This document shows positions 11,682 through 24,742 of a DNA stretch of 64,000 nucleotides, piece by piece. Positions within the stretch are counted from its first letter, which is position 1; every line of letters starts with the position of its first letter. The translations under genes were made by a program, and so were the position numbers. A model generated the notes under the pieces. The model saw only the letters and a list, made by a program, of their open reading frames with translations, was not told the DNA's origin and did not search any database. Source of the DNA: Heterodera schachtii (lineage: Eukaryota > Nematoda > Chromadorea > Rhabditida > Heteroderidae); the NCBI GenBank assembly GCA_023374025.1, contig SIJG01000010.1:2470754-2534753 (forward strand), read 5' to 3'.

Positions 11682-14640
11682 ATTAATCCTTTCGTCACTT
11701 CTTGTGATACATTTTTTAAATTTTTATTCCAAATCGTGCACTTTTTCTTGTGCTAAAAAACGGTTTTCCAATTCTATTCTGGATTCATATTTTGCAAAGG
11801 AAAAAAGGAATTGAAATTTTCGGTTATAAAACATAAACTACGGCACGGGTCATCCCAATCCCAATTACAATACCGAATTTTTTAGAAATTGCGTGCCGCC
11901 AGTCCTTAAAATTTCTTTTTCAAATTCACAATTCCTCGCTTTGGGTCGGAAAGGAATCTTAAAATAAGCAAATTAAATTAAAGGCATTTAATAAAACAAA
12001 ACAAAACAAAAAAGTTTAAAAAACAAATATTTAAGCAAAATGAAAAATGGTTGCGGAATGAGCAGATGGATGCATTTAGCAAGTTAATTCATTTAATTAA
12101 AATTGTTGAAATACAAAAATGGATAATCATTTAAAAACCAATGATTCAAAAAATAATTTAACATAAACTGAGAACATATGAACATTCATTTATAAATTGG
12201 TTTAAAAAAAACTAAATTAGCATTTATTATCGATAAGTTTAAGAGCTAATGTATAAAAAAAATTTAAAGATAATTCAAAAAAACTAACATTAAAGTGAGG
12301 GATGGGCGGCGCCAATTCGCGGGTAGACAACTGACCAAGAGTTTAATATAAATAAAAATAGCGAACTCCAAATTATAAAATTAAATAAACATTAAATTTA
12401 TATTAATAAAAAATCATAAAATAGAGCAATTATGCTTAAGAGATTAAATAAAAAAAAGAACATAAAATCTGAATATTTTATTAAAAAAACTTTCGTACTG
12501 AAACTTTGAAATCAAATGAAGGACACTGATTATTAGTAAGTATATCCAAAAATGCAAAATTTATATATTTTTATTAAATAAAATATCTTTTTGGCTCAAG
12601 TGATTTCTTCAATTTCGAGCTAATAACGGCATGCGAAAAATAAAATAGAAATAGCAAAGGAAAGGAAATGGCAAAAATCTGCTAAAAAAGAAAAATTTAA
12701 ATTAAAAAAAAAAATTTAAACAAAGATTTTTATCTAATGAAAAGTCAATCAAGGCGAATGAAAATCTGAAAAAATTCTTATAAACTTTTCACAAATTTCG
12801 TTTTTCATATAAAATTTTGGTCACTTCATTTCATAGTTTAGCAGTGATAACATTTTTTAAATCAATTTTAAAATATTAAGAGATACAACAAAGGTGCCAT
12901 AATAAAAATAATATAAAAAAAATTTCTCAAAATAAGAAAAGCACCATAAATTTTATTTGCGTTTGGCTTCACAATAATATAATAAAAATTAAGAAACTAA
13001 ATATTATATATTAATGAAAATGATTTTTTTAAACTGAAATAAGGAATTTAATTATTTATTAAATATATGAATTAATAATGAAAGTAATTAACATTGGTCA
13101 ACTTGAATTAAAAATTAAAGAAAAAAAGAAATTATTACTTAAAGGCTAACTTCTAGTCTATATTAATTATGGTCAATTTTTATTGTACGCGACATGGATT
13201 GAAGAAAAATTATTAAAAAGCCAATAACGTAAACTAAATTTTATATTAGTAGTTTAACAAATAAATTTTTATTTTCTAAAAAGATATATGAGATTATATA
13301 AATTGATAAATTAAAAATGAAAAAACGAATTATTAAATTCCAACATTGACCAAAGCAAATTCAGATAAATAAAATTTACATTCACATTTATTAATAATGT
13401 TTTAATTTTAAATTTAGGAAAAGCCAAATTCCGATAATCCGTTTAACAAAGAAGCGGCCAAGAATTAAAAAAAAACAAGAAAATATTTGAAATCAAATTT
13501 CCATTAACTATTCGTTTAAAATAAAATTTTACTAATGGAAAATAAATTAATTCAAAAGAAAATAAGAAAACTTACTCTAATAAGCAAATAAAACCAATCA
13601 GTTTTGAATGAATCAATATTTGATTTATTTTAATAATCGAACACAAAAGAAATTTTCTTAATTGATGGTTAAAATACAATATCCAAATCAATTTTACAAT
13701 ATAAATAAATTTTAATTTTCACTTTTATACTATGTCAAAAGCCCTTTTTTATTAATTTTTTTCATTGGTGATAAATTTTCTAAAATGCTGATTTTTTGTG
13801 AAAAAAAAGATTTAAAGTTAACAATAATTCTTTTTGCAAATAAAAAGAGTATTCGCAATGAACCAAAAATTTAAATTATAATTTACTTCATTGTAAAATT
13901 TTTATAATAAAAACAAATTTTATAATTGCTAATAAAAATTGAAATATAATACCAAATAATATATGCTTATTATTGCACTAAACTTAATGGAAATAAAATT
14001 CAAATAACTATTTAAAATTGTTAAATTAATAATTGAAATTTAAAAAATTCCCAAAATGAACAAATATATAAGAATTGAAAGTTCTACTGCTTTATACATT
14101 TTCATCATAATCAAATTTTTAATTAAAATATAATATTTGTTATTGAAGTATAAATAACAAACATATAATAATGAGAACAAATAATTGTTGGTTTTTTTTT
14201 AATTTAAAAAGCAATAAAATTTTTTAGCAAATAATCATTTTTTCTCGACCTTAATTTTAAAAATTTAATTTTAAATATTTGATTTATATTTTTTACGAAA
14301 AAAATTAATATTCTACAGTATTTATACTTAAATGTAAAAATTTTCAATGAAAGTAAATATTCAATTGTAGATTTCAAAATATTTTAACTTTTGTTTTTAT
14401 GCCGAGTTATAACTGAAAAAATTAACAATTATGGCATGGTTTGTTAATTGAATAATTAAAATAATAAAAAATTAATTAATATAAAAACATTTATTAACAT
14501 AAATATAAATACATGTACACACAGAATTTTATGAAATCCATTGATTTTCAATGAAGTAAACTTAAAAGAATAACCAAAAATTCTTATATTATTTTAAAAA
14601 ATTAACAAATAAATTAATTGATAATTTTTATGTAGGGGGC
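11682..14640. other. A-rich non-coding stretch with small GC islands
   Basis: GC-richer patches occur at about 11835-11960 and 12300-12345 (GATGGGCGGCGCCAATTCGC). Neither carries a sustained frame, and the rest is A-rich low-complexity DNA. No gene was recognised. Confidence 0.5.
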
Positions 14641-14674
14641 CGGAAGGCTCAGGGTCGAGGCTTAACCCTACTCT

Positions 14675-14881
14675 TCACACTTGAAAAGGTAAACGTAGAT
14701 TTATGCAGAATATTTGCTGGAAACCATCTACAAATGAACATATAGGAGATAAAAGTAGCAAACACGAGGCATAAATACAAAAATATCGAACGAATTTATT
14801 TCGTGAAACATTAAAATGTTTTTCGTAAAAAAACGGTATTGTAACTGAAAAATCAATTCTGACCGAACCATATATTACCAT
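14675..14881 (-). CDS. Hypothetical 68-residue ORF, doubtful
   Basis: An ATG-started frame of 68 codons with lower AT content than its surroundings. Residues about 36-50 form a hydrophobic segment (around ASCLLLLSP), which would suit a membrane anchor, and four Cys are present. No family was recognised. The same DNA read on the + strand also gives a polar frame (from ATG 14702), so coding strand and reality are both uncertain. It may be a decayed exon. Confidence 0.22.
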   Translation of the reverse strand: MVIYGSVRIDFSVTIPFFYEKHFNVSRNKFVRYFCIYASCLLLLSPICSFVDGFQQIFCINLRLPFQV

Positions 14882-16373
14882 TTATTTTTTATGTTTAATA
14901 ATCTCGAAATTTTTATATTCAATTTTTAGGTGATATATATAATATATAGATAATTCTATTCGCATGACCGTTGCAAAAAATAGCCTGCTTAATGCTTTAT
15001 AACTTTTTTCAGAAAAAATTAGATTACCTTTTTAAGAGAATTTTAAGTACTCTATTTAACCTATATGGATTAAAATTTCAAAAAGTTTCATTTAAACAAA
15101 TACAAAATTTTAAAAAAGCACTTTAAAATGTGTTTAAAGAAAAAAACGCGACTTACACATTTAATAAAAAATAAAAATAATAAAAAAAAGTAAAAATTTT
15201 CTTATAAATTCGATCTAAATTTAACATATACAAAAATTCGATATTTTTCTCGAATTGATGCTGGCCGATATTTCGAAATCTTTAAAACCGAAAGATTTGT
15301 GGAATGAAATGGAATACAACAGCAAATAATTTTTAATTTATTAAAAATTTAAATAAATTGAACAAATTAATTATTGAATTACCATACACAGTAATTATCT
15401 TTTTAACAATAATTTTTCATTTATTAAACATTTATATTTAATGAAATTAGTGTGATTTGAAACAAATAAAATTTTCTTTGTTACTCAAATATATTTAAAC
15501 AGAGAATTATCAATAAATCAAAATAATTACATTCTAATAATTATGTTTTAGATACTAATAAAAAATATTTGATCATTAATAGAATTTTGAATAAAAACTT
15601 TATGTCAAATAAATTCATATAAAGCAACCACCTGATGGCAGGACGGAATAAAATAAACATGGAAAATAGCAATAATATTTTGAAACTATCTTTTGATTTG
15701 TAGTTTGTACGTTTGAATAAACAATTTGATTTTTAATTTAAGTGAAAATAATCTAATAGAACTTGAATATCTATAAATTAATATAATATTTCTTTAATTT
15801 TTTTTATATAAGAAAAAGGTATCAAAAAAGTATAAATAAAAAAAAAAATTAAAGAAACCAATTAACCACTCTAAAAAAGCAAAAATTAATTCACCTTTAA
15901 TTAAAAAAAGTATATTGTAAAGCTTTAGACAATAAATGTGATTTTACTTAATGGTTGACCAACCTCTAAACAATTGCTAACCAGAACATCATGAGATTTA
16001 ATGAAATGCAATGGGCACTTTTATCTATTCAATTTTAAACAGCAATAAATAAGATTAAAAAATGAGAAATAATTTAATAATAATTATAAATATGCAATCA
16101 AAATTAAAATATTATTATTTCATCTAAGAAAATCTAAAAATTTATATAATTAACATATTTTTGCATGAATAATGATTAAACAAATAAAAAATCAAAATTA
16201 TTTATAAATGAAAATGAATGTCAACAATTGTTTTAGATTTATTTAAAATAGTATAACAATTATTGAATTGTTTTTATTAAATGATAGACAAATAAATTTA
16301 AAAAAACATTCACGATGATAAAAAAAACATCAACTATAAAAAATTATAATGCTTTTAAATGAATAAATATTAT
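14882..16373. other. A-rich stretch with no recognised feature
   Basis: Low-complexity A-rich sequence up to the left boundary of the giant palindrome. No frame or repeat end was seen. Confidence 0.5.
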
Positions 16374-17713
16374 TTTATGTATATAAATTCTTTCGATATA
16401 ATTTGCTATTCTTTCTCTTATTTTTTAATATCTGGTTTTATGTTTAGATCTTTTAAAAATGAGTTTTTTTTTTGGCAGCCAAATTCTAATTAATTGATTT
16501 TTGTGCCAATTTACCAATTCTCTTTAAAATTTCATTTATTAATTAATTTAATGTTTTCTAATAAAAATTGTATTTTTAATGATAAATTTATTCTTTTTAT
16601 CTTAATATAATTACACTTTTTTTTAATGGATTAAATATATTTTAAAAATTTTATATACCCTTATTTCATGTAAGATTTAAAATTAATTTAATATAAAGTG
16701 GATTTTTATTTGAATTTTTCTTTTGTTATGGTTTAAATTTAATTGTCTCTGTCTTCTCTATTCTTGGAGTCGAACGGTCTTGCAGTAAGTCAAGCGAGGC
16801 TTTTAGGTAAATGAATTATTGGTAAAAAATATTAATCATATGAAAGTTTTATATAAAATATAATAAGTCAAAGAAATATTTTCAAAATATTTATTCTGCT
16901 CTCAATTTTTATTTTTTTTATATGCAAATTCTAGGGCCATCATATATTATAAGCAACATTTATGCATTGTTTTTCTATTAAATCTTTTATAATTTTGATT
17001 TATTATTACAAAATAAGAGAAATTAAACCTTAATTTAATTATCTGTATAAATTTCATTTTATAATCGCATAGTAATTAAAAATTATTTTTACACATGATG
17101 CCAAACCCAGGCGAACATTTAATAAACAAAAAAATAAAATTGCATCAATTAATCCATTGCTAAATCTGTTTTAAATAAATCAATACAAAAAATTAAGAAA
17201 ACACATACAATTAATTATTCGAAAATAAAATATAATATTTATAACAGAAATTTAAAAAAAGAACGCTAAAATAACTCTTGTTTTAGAGGATTTAAATATA
17301 AAATAAAATTAAAATATATTAAGAAAAACCTAAAAAACATAATTATAATCGTACGAATAAATCGAATATTCATGAGTGTCTTCACCAAGAAAAATTATAA
17401 ATATTCTTAATATCTTTCTTAAATGAAATTGGGGATTTTTTTGCTTTTCAAAAAACCATTTGGGAGACAAAAGTCTGATAAAGCATATGTGAACAATTTT
17501 TGATTTATTGGTTAAAATCTCTACATAATTTCAAAAAATGAAGAGTAGTTTTTTTGTTGTGATCGTTGCTTAGATGTGATGCGTATAAGTTACCCATTAA
17601 AATTTAAATCATAACTAAAATGTTAATATTTACTTTCATTATTAATATATATTTACGATTTTTGGATAATAATCACATACCTTGAATTAAAAATCTTCAT
17701 TTATTCGATATTT
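16374..17713 (+). repeat. Left arm of giant inverted repeat (about 1.34 kb)
   Basis: Base 16374 onward is the reverse complement of the sequence ending at 19498. Coordinates of paired bases sum to 35872 over the outer part and 35873 at the inner end, so indels nearly cancel over about 1340 bp. Identity looks close to 99 percent by eye, with a few substitutions and 1-2 bp indels (for example near 16893). The arm carries a family B GC-rich core near 16745-16800 but no gene. No flanking direct repeat or transposon-like terminus was found at the outer ends. Confidence 0.93.
16660..16812 (+). repeat. Dispersed repeat family B, copy in left palindrome arm
   Basis: The flank (TAAGATTTAAAATTAATTT, TTTAATT) leads to GTCTCTGTCTTCTCTATTC and then a GC-richer variable core of about 50 bp ending GCTTTTAGGTAAATGA. 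The same layout occurs at 24400 and, on the minus strand, at 38395. The mirror copy in the right arm lies at about 19060-19212. Confidence 0.7.
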
Positions 17714-18159
17714 CGATGGAAAACATGCAGATTATAAGTACACTTGCCATTTTCGATTTTTGAAAAGTTTGATCTGTTTCTTAGCAAACTTTTTTGAAAT
17801 CAATATTCATCATCTATTATTTTGAATTAATAAGCTAATTATTTGTTTAATTCCAATAAAATCAAAAATTAAAAAATAAATAATTTAGGGTATAAGGCAT
17901 CAAATGGGTTGACTTTTTTTAAAAATTATTATTCTTTATATTGTACGAAAATGAAATAATTTCTTTGTAATCTCGTTTTTAAATTATTTTTCTATAATTT
18001 TATTATAAATTACTGTAAAAATATTAATTATAAATTTAACCATTTTTCAATAAATCATTTATATAATGTATAAATAAATGAAAGTTTTTAATTAAAATAT
18101 GTTTTATTAGTTGGGTTACCTTAACTAGTTTATATTTTATTATTTATTTGGCACAGTTA
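17714..18159. other. Spacer of the giant palindrome (446 bp)
   Basis: Unique AT-rich sequence between the two arms; the arms stop matching after CGATATTT. No gene or RNA feature was recognised. Confidence 0.7.
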
Positions 18160-19498
18160 AAATATCGAATAAATGAAGATTTTTAATTCAAGGTATGTGA
18201 TTATTATCCAAAAATCGTAAATATATATTAATAATGAAAGTAAATATTAACATTTTAGTTATGATTTAAATTTTAATGGGTAACTTATACGCATCACATC
18301 TAAGCAACGATCACAACAAAAAAACTACTCTTCATTTTTTGAAATTATGTAGAGATTTTAACCAATAAATCAAAAATTGTTCACATATGCTTTATCAGAC
18401 TTTTGTCTCCCAAATGGTTTTTTGAAAAGCAAAAAAATCCCCAATTTCATTTAAGAAAGATATTAAGAATATTTATAATTTTTCTTGGTGAAGACACTAA
18501 TGAATATTCGATTTATTCGTACGATTATAATTATGTTTTTTAGGTTTTTCTTAATATATTTTAATTTTATTTTATATTTAAATCCTCTAAAACAAGAGTT
18601 ATTTTAGCGTTCTTTTTTTAAATTTCTGTTATAAATATTATATTTTATTTTCGAATAATTAATTGTATGTGTTTTCTTAATTTTTTGTATTGATTTATTT
18701 AAAACAGATTTAGCAATGGATTAATTGATGCAATTTTATTTTTTTGTTTATTAAATGTTCGCCTGGGTTTGGCATCATGTGTAAAAATAATTTTTAATTA
18801 CTATGCGATTATAAAATGAAATTTATACAGATAATTAAATTAAGGTTTAATTTCTCTTATTTTGTAATAATAAATCAAAATTATAAAAGATTTAATAGAA
18901 AAACAATGCATAAATGTTGCTTATAATATCTGATGGCCCTAGAATTTGCATATAAATAAAAATAAAAATTGAGAGCAGAATAAATTTTGAAAATATTTCT
19001 TTGACTTATTATATTTTATATAAAACTTTCATATGATTAATATTTTTTACCAATAATTCATTTACCTAAAAGCCTCGCTTGACTTACTGCAAGACCGTTC
19101 GACTCCAAGAATAGAGAAGACAGAGACAATTAAATTTAAACCATAACAAAAGAAAAATTCAAATAAAAATCCACTTTATATTAAATTAATTTTAAATCTT
19201 ACATGAAATAAGGGTATATAAAATTTTTAAAATATATTTAATCCATTAAAAAAAAGTGTAATTATATTAAGATAAAAAGAATAAATTTATCATTAAAAAT
19301 ACAATTTTTATTAGAAAACATTAAATTAATTAATAAATGAAATTTTAAAGAGAATTGGTAAATTGGCACAAAAATCAACTAATTAGAATTTGGCTGCCAA
19401 AAAAAAAACTCATTTTTAAAAGATCTAAACATAAAACCAGATATTAAAAAATAAGAGAAAGAATAGCAAATTATATCGAAAGAATTTATATACATAAA
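18160..19498 (-). repeat. Right arm of giant inverted repeat (about 1.34 kb)
   Basis: Reverse complement of 16374-17713, including the family B core at about 19072-19128. The match ends at TTTATATACATAAA; flanking sequence on the two sides (left TAAATATTAT, right CTATATAATC) is unrelated. Confidence 0.93.
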
Positions 19499-22275
19499 CT
19501 ATATAATCCGAGGTCACCAGTCGGAAAAGAACGAGAGTTAAATAAATTAAATTAGGAAAATATAAGTATTTCAAACTTATTATAAAAAAAATCGTTTGAA
19601 GGTCTTTTCTTCAATTTGATAATAAAAAGTGTCTGAAGGTCTTTTCTTTAATTTGATGATAATAGTGAATATTAATTTCTATATTTGATATATAATTAAT
19701 TCTAGCAAATTATCTCATTTTAAGGAAAATTTTTTTTAATTATTAGTAAAGAAAAACAAATATTTTCTGACAGACAGTAATATATAGTTAAATACTTCGG
19801 CTGATAAAATAATAGCCTTAAATAAGTTTATATTCTATTGTCTTCAAAAATTTTTCTGAACTATTTATTGATTTATAACGCATTTGGATTGTGATTAAAA
19901 TTATTATTTGCTATTTTAATCAATAACAATTTAAAGATTGTACTTAACTGTAAGAATAATATTGTGTAATTGTAAGACTCAATTTTCTTCTCAATGTTTT
20001 AATTGCCACTAAATAAATTTCAAATTATTTTACATGCGACACGCTCTATTTAATTGCAAGGTTAAATTTGCATTTTCTTAATTTTCATATTTTATTATGT
20101 TATTGGTTTCATAATTTAATTTTTAATTAATATGATAAACATCAGTTTTTGATATAATTTTCTATTAGCTTGATAATAAATTACTAATTTTAATTTTTTT
20201 ATTCACTAAACATAATTAAAAATATATTACTTAAAACTTTCTTCTTTATTTTAATTTTTTTTCTATTTATTTAATATTCAAGGTATCTTTTAATTTTCTT
20301 GTCATATCAGGAGGATTCATTAATAAATAGGACAAAAAAATATTTATAGTATTTTTATTTTTTTTAAGCATGGATTATGAAATGTGTTGAAAGCCTTTCA
20401 GCATATTTTATATTTAAAAAATACAATTATTACTAAAGCAAATAAAATAGAGAAACGTCATAAAAATAACAAAATTATTAAAAACGACTACATAATTAAA
20501 AAATAATTCTTATCTTGAACAATATGGCAATTAAAATTATTGATAATCAAAACAATGCAATGATTTAAAACATCTGGAAATTAAAAAAATGTAAAATGTT
20601 ATATTTTTCTAAATAATTAAAATTCATCAATTTTTTTTTTTGTTCTTTATTTTATTGTTATACATACTTAACAAATTTGGAGAGATATCAGTGTTTAAGC
20701 AAGTATAATGACTCGCATTAATTATAAAATGTAATTAAAATTCTTTTTTTTTTAAATTTTTAAATGTTAATTTGGTATTACAATTATTAATTTAATTAAA
20801 ACTATTTATCTTTTAATCTATCGGTCAAAGATAAGCAAATACCAATGTTAAATAAAATCATTTGGTCGTAATTGCTTTTTTATGCCTGATTGCAAGATGG
20901 TTTAAATTCTGTAATTTATTTATTTACAATATTCATTGATGAGTGATTGACGACTCGCTATATTTGCATTATTTAAAATATATATAAAAAATTTAAATAT
21001 TATTTAATAAATAGATTGTTTCTTTATTTTTAAAGTTATTATGTATTTGTTATCTTTTTATTCTTATAACGACAAACCAAATGCCTCTCCGAATTGTGTA
21101 AAGATAAGTTATTACTTTAAAATTTGTTGACCATAATTGATTTAAATTTAAAGATAATTATTTTCCTCATTCAATTGACCACTAAATTCAATATAATTTT
21201 TGGAATAATTTGAAAAAAAAGTTCATAGCTACACACAAAACCAAATATATTTAAAATAATTTATCTATTACTTGATACTTATTTAATATTGAAGTGCATC
21301 TATAAAATATGGACAAAATTTTTAAAATAAAATACTAAATATATATAAATATTGAAAATATTTTGTCAACAAAAAAAGTAAAAAATCTTTTTCCTATTAC
21401 AAATCATTAATTTATTCGAAATTTAATTTAATGTCATATTATAATTAACAGATGATAATCATTAAGTACTGTTTCACCTCAAAAAGGTTAATTCGAAAAT
21501 AGAATTAATGAAAGTTTAAATTAAAAAAAATTAAAACTAAATATTGTTTCTGATATTCAATAATCTTTTTCTGGCATTCCGTAATCGTAGTTTTGCTCAC
21601 CCAGGATATAGGTTGTTTTTCAATTCTTTCTTCACTTTAGCAGGTATTAGGTCTATTGGAAAAAAGGAAATTTTAATTTTTAAAACATTTTTTGCACTGC
21701 CAACTGAAGATAAAAATATATCAAAAATAAAACAAAAAAAATTTATAAATAATATATAATCATAAAATCTCTAATTGTATCCACAGCATTTATTGTGTTT
21801 CCATCAATCTTATATGTTTCTTTTGGGTTTTTTGAATCCAAATAATGTACAAAAGTTTTTTGAAATAGTAACATTATTATTATTTTCTTCAATTTTTATG
21901 CCCTTCATTCATTAAGCTAGTTCATTAGGATGTGCATCTTTTACTATTAATAATTTAATTTTTTATTTTTCTATTTTAATTTTAAAAAGGTCTATGAAAG
22001 TTTACTAAAATAGCATAATCAAGTAAGCAAATTAATTAATTGTGATTTTACAAGAATAAATTAAAAAAAGAATCATTTTTTCAAAAAAATATCTGTACAT
22101 TTATAAATAAATTATATATATATTTTTTTTTAATTATAGGAAAAAGTTTATTTTACATACAAATTCTTTATTTTGTTCAAAACAAAATTCATTATTTTGA
22201 CCATTTTTTAATAATGTCATTACACCGTTACTTCATTTTAAATATTATGTAAATATCTTTCTTTTACTATTTATA
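19499..22275. other. AT-rich non-coding stretch, mostly T-rich
   Basis: Near 19580-19660 two near-identical short blocks (GAAGGTCTTTTCTTYAATTTGAT) lie 46 bp apart. The 71-codon frame at 21544 starts at TTG and has low-complexity Phe-rich content, so it is not called. No RNA gene was recognised. Confidence 0.5.
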
Positions 22276-22563
22276 TTTTTTTTCCATAATTTGATAAAAT
22301 TATTTAATTATAATAATTGACTTCGCCTTGTTTTAATGTAATTTTAAATTACCTTTCCCTATTAGTAAATAATGTTTTTATATTTTCTTTTCTTATTACA
22401 TTTTTACATACAAATTATATTCTCAGAAATTTTTCTATTATATTTTGAATTAAAATTCAAAATAATCTTTTGTTTTGTCAAAAAAAATACGGTAAAGCAT
22501 CTTATTTATTTTTCTACCATTTTGTGTCTTTGTGTTCCGAATTAAGCCAACTTCAAATTAGAT
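22276..22563. repeat. Dispersed repeat family D, copy 2 (inverted relative to copy 1)
   Basis: Reverse complement of 11334-11600 with substitutions and indels. Landmarks are CCATAATTTGATAAAATTAT, AATTGACTTCGCCTTGTTTT and AAAATAATCTTTTGTTTTG. Confidence 0.7.
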
Positions 22564-24399
22564 GCCAAAAATCTAATATTTTTCATAATCCAATTACCGG
22601 TCCCCATGTAGAATTAGATACACCATAAATTCACATACGTAACAACCATTATTTTATAAAAAGTTTAATATTGAATTAGTAAATAAAAGGTTTACTTGTA
22701 ATCTTAATTAATACAATATTTTTTTAAAGTTTTTAATTTAGTTTTAATTTATAATTATTTTATTTCATAAAAATTACTATTGTAGGATTGGCAGCTCGAT
22801 TTTTAAAATTTCTAGCGATATTAATTAATTTTATATTTTCAATTTTTAAATGCTGTTATTTATTTTACGTCACTTTAAAATTAATGCAATTGATTGAAAA
22901 AAAACGAATAAAAAATTCTTTTTTTTTTTTCTTGATACATGCGGTACAAATTAATAAAATAAAACAATGTTTTTTTTTTGTAAAATTTAAACCAAAAAAA
23001 TGAATTATATAATATAACGAATGTTGAAGCTTTTCATTATTAAAAATAAAACTGATAAACTCTTGTTGATTAAATAAAAAAATAAATAAAAATGTTTAAA
23101 TCCATTAGTTTATTAGACTTTTTTCATGAATTGTACGAATTTATTTTTAATATTTTTATAAACATTTTCTATAAATTTAACTTTTGAAATTAGTTGCACA
23201 ATAAATAATAAATCCGTTTGAATAATTACTTCTAAAGGTTTTTTAAATTTTTTTCTATCATTTAACTTTTTTAATTTGTCTTTTTCATTAATTATTTATT
23301 TAAAATAATAATTAATTTCAATTTTGTTAAATAATTAATTTGTTTAATAAATTGCTTCAAAGGTTTTTTCCCTCTTGTTGTTTTAAGTTTTTGATAACAG
23401 CGCCGTTTTTTTCGTCAATTTTCGAAAAAATGGCTATTTAAACCTTAGATTAAAAAATGTTCATTTTATTGCCCGTGTCTTTTGATTAATTAACTGGTCA
23501 CATTTTTTGTTTTTTAAATCTTCATTTGCCCATTTATATCATGTTTCTTTCCGTTTTTTTAAAATGTGTGGCCAATTAGTGGTAATTGTTTATATTTCCA
23601 ACATATTTGACAAATATGACAACATATTTTTGTATGTTTTTTAAATTGGTAAATTTTGAGTGAATTTTTGTTTTGATTTTCGAGTTTTTTTTCAAAATAT
23701 TTGTGTAATTTCTTTTTTTCTTTTTAAGAATTCTTTAAAAGGCATAAAAGTTCGTGTTTTATGACTTTAATTATTTTTTCTTGATTCGATTTGCGACTGA
23801 TTTTCCCCAATATTTTCATTAATACTTCTAATTAAAATTTTTGTTAAACAGTTTATTTTTTCTCAATTTAAATTATTTTCTGTCTTTTGAATTATATAAT
23901 TGAAAATACTTATGAATTATTCTATAATTTTTTTCGTCATCTTTTTTTTTGGAGTCTGAATTGCATAAAATAATTTTCCTTTTACTCCTGTTCCCGTTTT
24001 TCCTTTTCGTTGATTTGGTGCACGATTCTGTCTTGTTTCCATTAATATTGTGTTCTTCTGTAATGGAATTATTTATTAGTGTTTTATTTTATTATATTCG
24101 TTTTATAATCTTTGTTCATTGACAAATAAATGATTTAATTATTAATTTAATTTAATTAGAATAAATATTCTTTGTGCATTTTCCATTTGGGTTAATAAAT
24201 TTATTTTTTAAAAAAGGAAAAAAGAAAAAAAATAATTCCACTTTATTACATTTCCTTTTATATTTTTAATTTATTTAAATTATATTAAGTGTTCATTTCA
24301 ATATAAATTATTATTCTATATTCTATTTTCGATTTTCATGTTTCCTTCACAGCATTGGCACAAAACTACGATCGCGTATAATTTTCTATATTAATAATT
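22564..24399. other. T-rich non-coding stretch
   Basis: Long T-rich runs on the + strand. The 71-codon frame at 22788 is a Phe/Lys-rich reading of homopolymer-rich DNA and is not called. No gene was recognised. Confidence 0.5.
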
Positions 24400-24560
24400 T
24401 ATTTAATATGAGTTACTTTCTGCAAGATTTAAAATGAATTTAAATATAAAAATGAATTTTATTTGGTTTTAATCTAACAGTCTCTGTCTTTTCTATTCTT
24501 GGCAGTCGAACGCTCTTGCTCGTTAATCCGGCCGAAGCTTTTAGCTAAATGAACGAAGAG
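24400..24560 (+). repeat. Dispersed repeat family B, copy 2
   Basis: Same organisation as at 16660: GCAAGATTTAAAATGAATTT flank, GTCTCTGTCTTTTCTATTC, then a GC-rich core (24500-24545, with CGGCCGAAGC) ending GCTTTTAGCTAAATGA. In one frame the core reads as a short hydrophobic leader followed by basic residues, then a stop. A + strand switch from T-rich to A-rich DNA lies at this copy. Confidence 0.7.
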
Positions 24561-24742
24561 TTTGACATTAATAGGATTTATTGGCATGTTTCTTCACAGG
24601 CACTTGGGTACCCTTCCTTTGTCAGCTGGATTTAGCTATAAAAAAATTTTATTTTAAAAATTTAAAAGAAAGATCTGAAAATGAAAAATTTTAATTTTAA
24701 TATACTGATTCCGGCAATAAACTTTCCAATAAATTGCTTTAA

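Noticed and set aside
21544..21759. 71-codon frame
   Set aside because: It begins at TTG, has Phe/Lys-rich background composition and no domain-like spacing. A decayed exon cannot be excluded but is not supported.
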